A DNA stretch of 20,054 bases from 2-02-FULL-45-10 sp046590235 (GCA_046590235.1 JBKJTY010000029.1:1-20054), one strand, 5' to 3'. Positions 1 through 7,097 are shown, counted from the stretch's first letter. The notes: a model not told the origin generated them from the letters alone. A program made the numbers and translations.

Positions 1-168
1 CGCTTCATCGATGGAGTTGTCGACGACTTCCCAAATAAGGTGGTGTAAACCAGTAGGACCGGTGGAACCGATATACATGCCGGGACGTTTGCGGACCGCT
101 TCTAAACCCTCTAAAACTGTAATGCTTTCGGCACCATACGAGGTTTTCTTCTTTGCTTCTTCAGCCAT
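1..168 (-). CDS. gyrB: DNA gyrase subunit B, N-terminal 56 residues (runs off window)
   Basis: This is the B subunit of DNA gyrase, the ATPase that drives negative supercoiling together with GyrA. The visible N-terminus contains LEGLEAVRKRPGMYIGS (residues 19-35) and then HHLIWEVVDNSIDEA (42-56), the diagnostic start of the GHKL ATPase domain. E47 corresponds to the catalytic glutamate (E. coli E42) and N51 to the Mg-ATP asparagine (E. coli N46). The start is the ATG whose complement lies at 166-168. It is followed by a short Lys-rich lead (AEEAKKK) as in many gyrB genes. ParE shares this region, so a topoisomerase IV subunit cannot be fully excluded from 56 residues. The gene is transcribed away from the rest of the window and is divergent from the gene at 403. 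Confidence 0.9.
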   Translation of the reverse strand, partial: MAEEAKKKTSYGAESITVLEGLEAVRKRPGMYIGSTGPTGLHHLIWEVVDNSIDEA

Positions 169-203
169 ATGACAAGCTTATAATGGTAATCAATAATGGG
201 GAT

Positions 204-232
204 AGTTTAGCACACGGATTTTGCCGTGGCAA
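204..232 (-). promoter_or_regulatory. Sigma70-type promoter for gyrB
   Basis: Read on the minus strand, TTGCCA (227-232) is followed by a 17-bp spacer and TAAACT (204-209). The -10 box lies about 35 nt before the gyrB ATG. No strong Shine-Dalgarno is visible before the start. Confidence 0.5.
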
Positions 233-257
233 GCCTTATGGTGTAGGCGTGCTACTC

Positions 258-286
258 TTGACAATAACTCTCTTTTAGTGTAGATT
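258..286 (+). promoter_or_regulatory. Sigma70-type promoter for the gene at 403
   Basis: A perfect TTGACA (258-263) is followed by a 17-bp spacer and TAGATT (281-286). The expected start of transcription is near 293, which gives a leader of about 110 nt before the ATG at 403. Confidence 0.7.
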
Positions 287-292
287 AAGCTG

Positions 293-402
293 TTCGCCTC
301 TTGTGAAAGACATGGCTATGACAAGCCTGTAACTTCTTAGAAGTGACGTTCGTTTCATTGTAATTTTCTTTTTTCCGCACTAGACCAAGAAAGGGGTCAG
401 CC
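293..402 (+). promoter_or_regulatory. Long 5' leader with small hairpins
   Basis: The leader contains GGCT/AGCC (314-317 with 324-327), ACTTC/GAAGT (332-336 with 340-344) and a GACC/GGTC pair (383-386 with 395-398). This last pair partly encloses the likely ribosome binding site AAGGGG (391-396). The helices are short, so any regulatory role is speculative. The length is unusual next to the very short leaders of neighbouring genes. Confidence 0.35.
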
Positions 403-1161
403 ATGGTTGTAGATGATAAGCGTATTGTGATTGGTACTCGTTTTTTCGAGCGTGATCCGTCGAAGGTGACGGTCTCGCTTGATCGGCTCAACCGTTTCCT
501 CACCCCGCCGCTCAACCCTGACATGCAGGGTACCTATGTGTCCCAGGTGCTCGTGGCGGTCAATGGCGACGAGGATAGGTCCGATGTGCGTTCGTCCTCC
601 CTCATTCATCAGAAGTTCGCACGTCCTCAGAAGGAGGGGCGGCTCGAGATCTTCAACGTTACGCCGTGGGGCAAGTTCGTTCAGCCGCTCAACGCTCTTC
701 TCATCAAGGGACGTCCGAAGTTCGCTGAAGGGGCGTACTTTCTCTCGGTCTCTGTTGATGTGGAGTTGAATGTGGAGATCGTCCGTAAGCTCCTCGATCA
801 TATGGACGACCAAACCCTCGTGGTTGGCGCAGTCACGGAGGGGCACGACTACCGGCCAGGTGCTATGATTATCGATGCTGACGGTTTTCAGGTGCCCTGG
901 AATAACCTTGCCCTTTGGAATCCGCGTTTGTTGTGCCGTACGGGTTTCCTGATGCTTGGTGAGAGTCCTCTTAACCAATTGGTGAATGGCGGTGATGAGG
1001 AGTTCAGCACCATTACTGTGCAGCAGGAGCTGTTCGGTCTTGATGGCGCAAAGGCGAAGCTCGTCCAGATTCCCGGTGTGAACATGAACAAGGGCTCGCG
1101 AGCGGCGGTCCAGCAACTCAATAAGTTTGGTCGCAACGGCCCGGTCGTTCACCACATCTAA
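403..1161 (+). CDS. Unrecognised 252-aa protein, GC-rich codon use; weak resemblance to a GT-A glycosyltransferase-like fold
   Basis: I do not recognise this family. The protein has no signal peptide, no TM segment and no cysteine pairs. The order of elements (VLVAVNGDEDRSD near residues 50-62, an alternating hydrophobic stretch near 110-120, LVVGAV near 140-147 and PWNNLALWNPRLL near 166-178 before a GF motif) loosely recalls nucleotide-sugar-binding GT-A enzymes. No clear DxD is present, so this is a guess only. The start is supported by AAGGGG 6 nt upstream of the ATG. Lysine is mostly AAG and Leu/Ile often CTC/ATC. One sampled 60-bp line (481-540) is 36/60 G+C, against about 22/60 in a line of uvrB, so composition differs sharply from the neighbours. 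The gene is monocistronic, with its own promoter and a strong terminator. This suggests acquisition by transfer, or a strongly expressed gene with separate codon selection. Confidence 0.8.
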   Translation: MVVDDKRIVIGTRFFERDPSKVTVSLDRLNRFLTPPLNPDMQGTYVSQVLVAVNGDEDRSDVRSSSLIHQKFARPQKEGRLEIFNVTPWGKFVQPLNALLIKGRPKFAEGAYFLSVSVDVELNVEIVRKLLDHMDDQTLVVGAVTEGHDYRPGAMIIDADGFQVPWNNLALWNPRLLCRTGFLMLGESPLNQLVNGGDEEFSTITVQQELFGLDGAKAKLVQIPGVNMNKGSRAAVQQLNKFGRNGPVVHHI

Positions 1162-1196
1162 CCTCTGACTAAGGAAAAAAGAAACGAACTCTAACC

Positions 1197-1241
1197 GAAG
1201 CCCTGCCGTGATTTACATCGCGGCAGGGCTTCTTCTTTTTT
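1197..1241 (+). terminator. Rho-independent terminator after the gene at 403
   Basis: A 12-bp perfect stem (1197-1208 with 1221-1232, arm GAAGCCCTGCCG) encloses a 12-nt loop and is followed by TTCTTTTTT. It is the strongest terminator in the window. Confidence 0.9.
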
Positions 1242-1258
1242 AGGTGCTTATTTTGTGG

Positions 1259-1264
1259 TATACT
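1259..1264 (+). promoter_or_regulatory. -10 element (TATACT) of the gene at 1276
   Basis: TATACT ends 11 nt before the ATG at 1276, so transcription should begin within a few bases of the start codon. The -35 region overlaps the T-run of the preceding terminator and matches poorly. This makes the box plausible but not certain. Confidence 0.4.
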
Positions 1265-1275
1265 ATACACATCAT

Positions 1276-2241
1276 ATGCTCAATATTTATCGACAACAAA
1301 ATCAGGAGATGGATGAACCAAAGCAGGCTCAGGTCACAGCACCCCCAAAACCGGCGGTGCATGCTGATTTTAAAAAGTACGTTGATCCGACAGGGGAGTT
1401 GAATAGCAGTGATCTCGGTTACGGAATGTGGTATGTCGGACATCGCTTGCTGATCTATCGCTTAATTTTGATTACGCTTATTTCAATTTCAGTTGTGTTA
1501 TGGGGATATAGCCTCGTTCGTTGGGGTATTTTCTTTTTGGATTGGAATAAAGACACTTTAGTTGCAAAACAGCTTGCTACGGCCCCTAACTATACATTGT
1601 TTGGTAAACGGTTTGCCCCAACACAATTGCAAGTTCTCTCTACGTCGCTTTTACCGGGCGGGGTAGATAAATATGATGCGGTTGCAGATGTTGCGAATAC
1701 TGATGAGAACTTCATGGCTGAAATTGAATATTATTTTATCATCGGAGGAACGGCGACTTCAAAACGTACAACAGTTTTATTACCAGGTGAAAATCGTCCA
1801 GTAGCAGAGCTTGGTCTTGGCGGTATTGATAGTGCGATGGACGTAACTTTTAAGATTTCAAATATTTGGTGGCAGCGTATTGATGCTCATGAAGTACCGC
1901 GACCGCTTGAATGGCAGACAGATCGACTTGATTTTACAGTAGCAAGTACAACGTATAGCCCGAGCCAGAATTTTGGTGAGGGATTAAAGGTGAATACTAT
2001 TGCCTTTGAGTTGACGAATAACAGTGCCTATGGCTATATACAACCAAACTTTTATGTTGGTTTGTATGAAGGCGAATCGTTAGTTGGTGTGATGCCGCTA
2101 ACCTTGCCGCAGTTTGCGTCATTGCAAACAGTACCTGTTGACCTCCGTAATTTTGTGGGCGGTCTCAATGTTTCTACCATTAAAGTTTTCCCTCTCATTA
2201 ATCTGTACGACCACTCGGTCTATCTCGCGCCTACCCGTTAA
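1276..2241 (+). CDS. Single-pass membrane protein of unknown function, upstream of rodA
   Basis: This 321-aa protein is not assigned to a family. It has a cytoplasmic N-terminus of about 60 residues rich in Gln/Pro/Lys, one TM helix (about residues 60-82, LLIYRLILITLISISVVLWG), and about 240 residues predicted outside. The outer part is Thr/Val/Tyr-rich with alternating hydrophobic residues, which suggests a beta-sandwich. It has no catalytic motif and no cysteines that I can see. I chose the ATG at 1276. A GTG at 1255 in the same frame overlaps the likely -10 box and would add seven residues. The stop lies 3 bp before the rodA ATG, so the two genes are almost certainly co-transcribed. A role in envelope assembly alongside RodA is an inference from this neighbourhood. 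Confidence 0.8.
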   Translation: MLNIYRQQNQEMDEPKQAQVTAPPKPAVHADFKKYVDPTGELNSSDLGYGMWYVGHRLLIYRLILITLISISVVLWGYSLVRWGIFFLDWNKDTLVAKQLATAPNYTLFGKRFAPTQLQVLSTSLLPGGVDKYDAVADVANTDENFMAEIEYYFIIGGTATSKRTTVLLPGENRPVAELGLGGIDSAMDVTFKISNIWWQRIDAHEVPRPLEWQTDRLDFTVASTTYSPSQNFGEGLKVNTIAFELTNNSAYGYIQPNFYVGLYEGESLVGVMPLTLPQFASLQTVPVDLRNFVGGLNVSTIKVFPLINLYDHSVYLAPTR

Positions 2242-2244
2242 GGT

Positions 2245-3339
2245 ATGTTTTCTCTCAAAAAATTCTCTCCCAGGAGCTTTGATTGGGTACTTTTGTTTTC
2301 CTCGCTGCTTTTAGTATCCATGGGTTTGGCGGCAATTTATAGTGTTGATTTATCGCGTGGCGTGGAGTTAGTTTATTTCAAAAAACAATTGTTAGCTGCT
2401 GGTATTGGTCTGGTACTGTTGTTTACCGCCAGTCTAATTCAACATACTTTTTTCCGTTCATACGCGAAATTATTTTACGCTTTGACCATTCTTTTACTGG
2501 TTGGTGTGATAACTATCGGTACGAATATTCGTGGTACAAAAGGTTGGTTTGTCATGGGCGGCTTTAGCTTTCAGCCGGTTGAAGCGGCTAAAGTAGGTAT
2601 TATCCTAATGTTGGCATATATTGTGTACCATTTTGGACGGCGCTATGAGCGGCCGCTATTTTTTTTCGGTACCGCCTTGGTAACCTTGCTCATTATGGGG
2701 CTGATCATGTTGCAGCCAGATCTTGGTTCTGCCGTTATTATTGGTTTGATTTGGTTTGGCATTATGTTACTGGTCGGTGCTCGTCGAGCATATATCGTAG
2801 GGTTGGTTGGTGTGACGATTGTGACGGCAGTGCTTAGTTGGTTTTTCTTTTTGCAGCCATACCAGAAAGGGCGTATTTTAACTTTTATAAATCCTGAGGC
2901 TGATCCGCTTGGTCGTGGGTATAATAGTATTCAGGCAATCATTGCTGTGGGATCGGGACAGCTTACTGGGCGTGGGCTTGGTTTTGGTTCGCAGTCTCAA
3001 CTTCGTTTTTTGCCTGAAGCTCAAACCGATTTTATTTTCACGGTTATCGGTGAGGAGCTTGGTATGGCTGGAGTTGTGGCGTTTTTAATTTTGTTTAGTA
3101 CGATGTTGTACCGGCTGGTTCGTATTATCAGGTTATCTAATGATGATTTTGGTGCAGTGGTGGTGGGTGGTATCGCAATTTTATTTTTTTCCCAGCTTAT
3201 TATTAATGTAGGTGCCAATCTTGGGCTTTTGCCGATTACTGGTGTCACGTTACCATTTGTAAGTTACGGGGGTTCTTCGTTGATGATTAATTTGTTTTTG
3301 ATTGGAGTGGCGGAGTGTATGGTGGGGAAACGGTACTAA
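2245..3339 (+). CDS. rodA: SEDS-family peptidoglycan glycosyltransferase (RodA/FtsW)
   Basis: This is a polytopic membrane enzyme that polymerises lipid II into glycan strands, working with a class B penicillin-binding protein during elongation (RodA) or division (FtsW). Its 364 residues are almost entirely hydrophobic helices, about ten in total. Family landmarks are present: QPDLGSA (D159 of the PDLGS motif is the proposed catalytic Asp), PEADPLGRGYN, GSGQLTGRGLGFGSQSQ, FLPEAQTDFIF, GEELG, and the terminal GVTLPFVSYGGSS. The short N-terminus and overall length fit RodA better than FtsW, but the two are hard to separate by eye. AAGG precedes the ATG, and the gene follows the TM protein by 3 bp. 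It ends 21 bp before a strong hairpin. Confidence 0.93.
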   Translation: MFSLKKFSPRSFDWVLLFSSLLLVSMGLAAIYSVDLSRGVELVYFKKQLLAAGIGLVLLFTASLIQHTFFRSYAKLFYALTILLLVGVITIGTNIRGTKGWFVMGGFSFQPVEAAKVGIILMLAYIVYHFGRRYERPLFFFGTALVTLLIMGLIMLQPDLGSAVIIGLIWFGIMLLVGARRAYIVGLVGVTIVTAVLSWFFFLQPYQKGRILTFINPEADPLGRGYNSIQAIIAVGSGQLTGRGLGFGSQSQLRFLPEAQTDFIFTVIGEELGMAGVVAFLILFSTMLYRLVRIIRLSNDDFGAVVVGGIAILFFSQLIINVGANLGLLPITGVTLPFVSYGGSSLMINLFLIGVAECMVGKRY

Positions 3340-3360
3340 AAACGAATTTTTAATGTATAA

Positions 3361-3390
3361 AAAAACAACCCATTTTAATGGGTTGTTTTT
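3361..3390. terminator. Bidirectional terminator between rodA and the minus-strand RNA gene
   Basis: A 14-bp perfect stem (3361-3374 with 3377-3390) carries an A-run on one side and a T-run on the other. It can therefore stop both rodA on the plus strand and the RNA at 3444-3698 on the minus strand. Confidence 0.85.
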
Positions 3391-3395
3391 AGTAG

Positions 3396-3419
3396 TGCCC
3401 GAGTTATCGTACTCGGGCA
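3396..3419. other. Second hairpin just downstream of the RNA gene
   Basis: TGCCCGAGT (3396-3404) pairs with ACTCGGGCA (3411-3419), a 9-bp stem with a 6-nt loop. It has no T-run of its own. It lies between the 3' end of the minus-strand RNA and the bidirectional terminator and may be a processing or 3'-protective element. Confidence 0.5.
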
Positions 3420-3443
3420 AGACGTCGTTATACCACAATTAAG

Positions 3444-3698
3444 TGGTGAGGGTGCGGGGGTTTGAACCCCGTCTGATAGCTTGTAGTCCAGGGACCTTGC
3501 GACTGTGCTCGACGCATAGAAGTCTAACCCCTAGGAGAGGTGCACCAGCCAGAAATCTACTTGTCGCAGTCACCGATCACAACCAGGTACAAGCAAATAG
3601 TATGAGCACGTATTTTAATCTAACTCTTTGTGCTCATACTACTTTTTCTCAGTACCATCCGAATTGCAGAGCTTCCGCTACTGCAATGGACCACCCTC
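3444..3698 (-). ncRNA. Structured RNA with tRNA-like acceptor stem, T-arm and encoded CCA (class unknown, tmRNA-like topology)
   Basis: On the minus strand the RNA would start GAGGGTG (3698-3692) and end CACCCTC-A-CCA (3454-3444). The acceptor stem is a perfect 7 bp, preceded by a canonical T-arm, CGGGG-TTCAAAC-CCCCG (3471-3455). In between are GTCCA/TGGAC (3691-3687 with 3490-3486) stacked on the acceptor, a TTGCAG/CTGCAA hairpin with a GGAA loop (about 3664-3686), and a 12-bp stem (3641-3630 with 3609-3598) extended by GGTAC/GTACC (3656-3652 with 3590-3586). A further TGCGAC/GTCGCA pair joins 3568-3563 with 3503-3498. The topology (tRNA-like ends closing a helix that encloses other domains) is that of tmRNA. 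However, the tmRNA 5' motif GGAUUCGACG, a G3-U70 pair and an AA-ending tag frame are all missing, and 255 nt is short. An intron-bearing tRNA is the alternative, but no D-arm or anticodon arm is seen. Confidence 0.65.
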
Positions 3699-3703
3699 GC
3701 GAA

Positions 3704-3759
3704 TGTATCTATTATCTCAAAGAACGTCTCAACTTACCATGTCTATGAGTCTTTGTCAA
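3704..3759 (-). promoter_or_regulatory. Candidate promoters of the tRNA-like RNA
   Basis: Two options are read on the minus strand. TTGACA (3754-3759) with a 17-bp spacer to TAAGTT (3731-3736) would give a precursor with a leader of about 28 nt. TTGAGA (3727-3732) with a 17-bp spacer to GATACA (3704-3709) would start transcription almost exactly at 3698. The first has the better -35 box and the second the better position. Confidence 0.45.
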
Positions 3760-3810
3760 GATCCCTATCCTGTAATGTACTAAAAAAAGCCATAACTAAG
3801 CCATTTTAGC

Positions 3811-3839
3811 TTGCTTTTCGATTGTTTATGTGATAGACT
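3811..3839 (+). promoter_or_regulatory. Promoter of uvrB, near-leaderless
   Basis: TTGCTT (3811-3816), a 17-bp spacer and TAGACT (3834-3839). The ATG follows 9 nt after the -10 box, which leaves room for a leader of only a few bases and no Shine-Dalgarno. Confidence 0.65.
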
Positions 3840-3848
3840 ACGTACACT

Positions 3849-5927
3849 ATGGATTTCAAAATCAACTCACAATACAAGCCGGCAGGCGACCAGCCCAAGG
3901 CTATCGCCCAGCTGACAGAAGGGCTAAAAAAAGGGTTTGACCGACAAACTTTGCTTGGTGTTACCGGTTCGGGCAAAACCTTTACCGTCGCTAATGTCAT
4001 TCAAAATGTTCAAAAGCCGACTTTGGTAATTGCGCATAATAAAACGTTGGCAGCTCAACTTTGTAATGAGTTTCGTGAATTTTTTCCCGACAACGCTGTC
4101 GAGTATTTTGTTAGTTACTATGATTACTATCAGCCGGAAGCGTATATGCCCAATAGCGATACGTATATTGAAAAGGAAGCGCAGATAAACGAGGAGATCG
4201 ACCGATTACGTCATGCTTGTACTCAGGCTTTGCTGACTCGTAAGGATGTTATTATTGTTGCCTCTGTTTCTGCTATTTATGGTTTGGGTTCTCCAACTGA
4301 ATATGAAAAAATTGTTTTACATTTACGTGTTGGACAAGAACTTGACCGTCGGGCAATGATGGAACAATTAATTGCTATGCAGTTTGAGCGAACGAATGGT
4401 GATTTGAAGCGTGGTAGTTTTCGTATGCATGGCCAAGTTTTTGAAATTATGCCGGTGAATGAAGATGCGATTTATCGTTTTGAAATTTCTAACCGCATTG
4501 AAAGTATTGAGCTAATAGATAGTGTTACGCGTGCCGTTCGTCGTTCACAGGAAGACGCCTGGTTCTTTCCAGCGAAGCATTATGTAGTAGGTGAATCTGC
4601 TCGTGAAGCGGCATTTATTCGTATTAAACAAGAATTGGAAGAACAGTTAGCTACGTTTGAACGACAGGGTAAAGTTTTGGAATATGAACGTTTGAAACGT
4701 CGTGTTGCCTATGATTTGGAAATGATTAAAAATATTGGTTATTGTAACGGTATCGAAAATTACTCTCGTCATTTTGAAGGTCGCGCGGAAGGGGAGCCTC
4801 CATTTACGCTTTTAGATTATCTTGGGCACGGTGTTGGTAATGGAAAGTTTTTGACGGTAATTGATGAATCGCATGTTACCGTTTCCCAGGTGCGTGGTAT
4901 GTATAATGGCGATCGAGCGCGCAAAGATACGCTCGTTGAACACGGTTTTCGTTTGCCTTCTGCGCGTGATAATCGTCCGTTGACGTATGATGAATTTGAT
5001 AAACGTGTTGGTCAAACTATTTACGTTTCAGCGACACCAGGTGAGTATGAAGTAGAAATCAGCGAGCAGGTAGTTGAACAAGTTGTTCGTCCGACTGGTT
5101 TGATTGATCCTGAAGTTATTATTCGACCGATTGTTGGTGATAAAAAGAAAGGTACATTGTCGCAGGTGGAAGATCTATATATACGCATTCAAGAACGTAT
5201 TGCTGATGGCGAACGTGTACTTGTTACCACGTTGACAAAAAAGATGGCTGAAGATTTGACTGAATATCTAAAAGAGAAAAAAGTTAAAGTTGCGTACATT
5301 CATAGTGATATTCAGACGCTTGAGCGTATTGAGATTATTACTGATTTACGTTTAGGCAAGCATGATGTTCTTGTAGGTGTGAACTTGCTTCGCGAAGGTC
5401 TTGATATGCCAGAAGTATCGCTCGTAGCTATCCTCGACGCAGATAAAGAAGGTTTTTTACGTAGTGAAACAAGTCTTATCCAGACTATAGGTCGTGCAGC
5501 CCGTAATGTTAATGGTCGGGTTGTCTTATATGCAGACCACACCACTAATTCTATGCAGCGTGCTATTGATGAAACTGCTCGTCGTCGCGCTATTCAGTTA
5601 AAATATAATGAGGATCACGGTATTACTCCGCAGACTATTAAGAAAACTATTCGCAACATTTTGGAAGAATTTGGTATTTCTTCGGACAAATCTAAAAAAG
5701 GTGATCGCAAGAAAAATGCTCGTAATCAAAGTGTGGCTGAACTCGATCTTCTTGGTGATGCGCGCCCACTCGAAGAAATTATTAAGGATAAAGAAAAACA
5801 GATGCGCGAAGCTGCTAAGGATCTTGAGTTTGAAATGGCAACTATTCTTCGTGATGAAATTCGTGAATTAAAATTACGTGCTAAAACGACAGAGGTCAAA
5901 GAGAAAAAACCTCGCAAGAAAAAATAA
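3849..5927 (+). CDS. uvrB: Excinuclease ABC subunit B
   Basis: This is the damage-verifying helicase of nucleotide excision repair. It is loaded by UvrA, opens the DNA around the lesion and recruits UvrC. The 692 aa match the usual length. Visible motifs are Walker A GVTGSGKT (37-44), the aromatic-rich beta-hairpin that probes the damage strand (YFVSYYDYYQPEAYMP, 85-100), the DEAD-box-like VIDESH (about 337-342), SATP (about 394-397), the helicase C-terminal motifs (VGVNLLREGLDMPEVSLVAILDADKEGF, then QTIGRAARN), and a C-terminal UVR coiled coil (about 640-675, EIIKDKEKQMREAAKDLEFE) that binds UvrC. The start follows the promoter by 9 nt and matches the family N-terminus (F-x-x-x-Y-x-P-x-GDQP). 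The protein ends in a Lys/Arg tail. The next gene begins 2 bp after the stop. Confidence 0.98.
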   Translation: MDFKINSQYKPAGDQPKAIAQLTEGLKKGFDRQTLLGVTGSGKTFTVANVIQNVQKPTLVIAHNKTLAAQLCNEFREFFPDNAVEYFVSYYDYYQPEAYMPNSDTYIEKEAQINEEIDRLRHACTQALLTRKDVIIVASVSAIYGLGSPTEYEKIVLHLRVGQELDRRAMMEQLIAMQFERTNGDLKRGSFRMHGQVFEIMPVNEDAIYRFEISNRIESIELIDSVTRAVRRSQEDAWFFPAKHYVVGESAREAAFIRIKQELEEQLATFERQGKVLEYERLKRRVAYDLEMIKNIGYCNGIENYSRHFEGRAEGEPPFTLLDYLGHGVGNGKFLTVIDESHVTVSQVRGMYNGDRARKDTLVEHGFRLPSARDNRPLTYDEFDKRVGQTIYVSATPGEYEVEISEQVVEQVVRPTGLIDPEVIIRPIVGDKKKGTLSQVEDLYIRIQERIADGERVLVTTLTKKMAEDLTEYLKEKKVKVAYIHSDIQTLERIEIITDLRLGKHDVLVGVNLLREGLDMPEVSLVAILDADKEGFLRSETSLIQTIGRAARNVNGRVVLYADHTTNSMQRAIDETARRRAIQLKYNEDHGITPQTIKKTIRNILEEFGISSDKSKKGDRKKNARNQSVAELDLLGDARPLEEIIKDKEKQMREAAKDLEFEMATILRDEIRELKLRAKTTEVKEKKPRKKK

Positions 5928-5929
5928 CT

Positions 5930-6538
5930 ATGCTTAAAAAAATAATTTTGGTCATCGTTGTTTTTTCGATGGGGATGTTCCTGATTGCTAATGCGTTTAT
6001 TTTGTCGTTTCAAGGTTCTATTATTCCGGCTGGGGCCGTACCAGAGCGGCATATTGCTTTAATTTTCGGCGGTGGCATGAAAGCGCCGGGAATAATGAGC
6101 GACATGCAAACAGATCGAGTCATTCAAGGTGTTGCTTTGTATAATGCTGGAAAGGTAAAAAAGCTAATGATGACTGGTGATGATGGTGCATATTATAGTG
6201 ATGAGGTCACATTTATGAAGCAATATGCTATCGAGCTCGGAGTTCCTCTAGAAGATATTTTGGTTGATCCTCACGGATATCGCACGTATGAAAGTTGTTA
6301 TCGGGAATTTCATGTTTATGGAATGACTAGTACAATCGCTGTTTCCAATAAGTTTCATTTATCTCGGATAGCGTATCTTTGCCAGGGTTTTGGTATCGAC
6401 ACGCTTGGTGTGGCTGCTGATCTTCGCGATTATGGGTTTGATGAATATAAAATGAATGTCCGTGAAGCTCTCGCTCGTCTTAAAGCTTTTTGGCAGTTTT
6501 CAATTACGCGTCCGTTGCCGATTAGTTTGGAAAAGTAA
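5930..6538 (+). CDS. SanA/YdcF-like DUF218 membrane protein
   Basis: This 202-aa protein has one N-terminal TM helix (about residues 4-25) and an outside DUF218 domain. Visible family features are ALIFGGGM (43-50), a TDRV repeat-like region, the loop KLMMTGDDG (78-86), the segment YRTYESCYRE (118-126) and VSNKFHLSRIAYLCQGFGIDTLGVAADLRDY (138-168). It finishes with VREALARLKA. This order follows E. coli SanA, an envelope-barrier protein whose chemistry is not well defined. The gene begins 2 bp after uvrB, so it is co-transcribed with it and may be translationally coupled. No functional link to DNA repair is obvious. The gene ends at a strong bidirectional terminator. Confidence 0.85.
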   Translation: MLKKIILVIVVFSMGMFLIANAFILSFQGSIIPAGAVPERHIALIFGGGMKAPGIMSDMQTDRVIQGVALYNAGKVKKLMMTGDDGAYYSDEVTFMKQYAIELGVPLEDILVDPHGYRTYESCYREFHVYGMTSTIAVSNKFHLSRIAYLCQGFGIDTLGVAADLRDYGFDEYKMNVREALARLKAFWQFSITRPLPISLEK

Positions 6539-6549
6539 CCATAATTTAA

Positions 6550-6582
6550 AAAACACTCCGTTTTGCGGAGTGTTTTATTTTT
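6550..6582. terminator. Bidirectional terminator between the SanA-like gene and a lipoprotein gene
   Basis: An 11-bp stem (6550-6560 with 6566-6576, arm AAAACACTCCG) with a 5-nt loop. T-rich sequence follows on the plus strand and A-rich sequence precedes it, so it can serve both converging genes. Confidence 0.85.
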
Positions 6583-6587
6583 GGTAG

Positions 6588-7025
6588 TTATTTTACGTTT
6601 ACCTCAACTTCATTGGAGTATTCTGTACATGCGCCTTTTACAAAAACGCAGATACGGAAGTGACGTTTGCCGGATGGAACACCTTCCCATTCGAGGGCAG
6701 TTTTGTTTTTTGCGAGAGCTGTCCAGAAAGCACGCTTAGGAAATTCAACATTTGGGCTGCTGCTATGAAGTAAGCGGAAAGTCGCATCTTCTGGTAGGTT
6801 GGTTGGGATGTTCCAGCTAGCTTTAACGATACCACGCGTATCAGATGTGGCTGATAGGCTTAAGTCACTTGCTGGCTGTTCAGGTGTTGTGGTTGGTGTA
6901 GTGCTTGTGTCTGTAGTTACAGGTGGGGTTGAAGTGTCTGTCACAGGGGCAGGAGCTTGTTGACAACCAGCACCAACGAGTAAAAGTCCTCCCAAGACCA
7001 ACGTAATAGGTAACGATACTTTCAT
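6588..7025 (-). CDS. Lipoprotein with Thr/Pro-rich linker and Ig/FnIII-like domain
   Basis: This 145-aa protein starts MKVSLPITLVLGGLLLVGAGC, a type II signal peptide with lipobox VGAGC, so the mature N-terminal Cys should be lipidated at the membrane. A low-complexity linker follows, rich in Thr, Pro, Ser and Val. It ends in a domain of about 90 residues with alternating strands, a central ASWNIP, and a C-terminal pair of cysteines (FRICVFVKGACTEYSNEV) typical of a disulfide-stabilised Ig or fibronectin III-like fold. I chose the ATG at 7025 because the signal peptide begins there. An upstream in-frame start at 7106 adds 27 residues that do not fit and overlaps the promoter. Function is unknown. 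The gene converges with the SanA-like gene and diverges from uvrA. Confidence 0.85.
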   Translation of the reverse strand: MKVSLPITLVLGGLLLVGAGCQQAPAPVTDTSTPPVTTDTSTTPTTTPEQPASDLSLSATSDTRGIVKASWNIPTNLPEDATFRLLHSSSPNVEFPKRAFWTALAKNKTALEWEGVPSGKRHFRICVFVKGACTEYSNEVEVNVK

Positions 7026-7059
7026 ATATTGTTTAATTAAGAGTATATATAGTAGACGT

Positions 7060-7088
7060 ACTATAGACCAGTTATCTTTTTTTGGCAA
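7060..7088 (-). promoter_or_regulatory. Promoter of the lipoprotein gene at 6588
   Basis: On the minus strand, TTGCCA (7083-7088), a 17-bp spacer and TATAGT (7060-7065). A second TATACT (7042-7047) lies closer to the ATG but lacks a good -35 box. Confidence 0.55.
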
Positions 7089-7097
7089 CTGCTGAAC

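Noticed and set aside
397..1155. 252-aa open frame on the minus strand opposite the gene at 403
   Set aside because: It mirrors the sense gene almost end to end, a result of GC-rich codons leaving few antisense stops. It has no promoter or ribosome binding site, and the sense strand has both plus a terminator.
3444..3698. Canonical tmRNA (ssrA)
   Set aside because: The 5' consensus GGAUUCGACG, the G3-U70 identity pair and a tag ending in Ala-Ala are not found, so I kept the class open.
3444..3698. RNase P RNA or SRP RNA
   Set aside because: The universal RNase P motifs (GAGGAAAGUC and ACAGAA) and the SRP GGAAGGAAGCAGCCAAGG-type core are absent on both strands.
3443..3748. 101-aa open frame across the RNA gene on the plus strand
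   Set aside because: It covers the complement of the tRNA-like RNA, has no ribosome binding site, and its protein has no family character. The structure on the minus strand explains the bases better.
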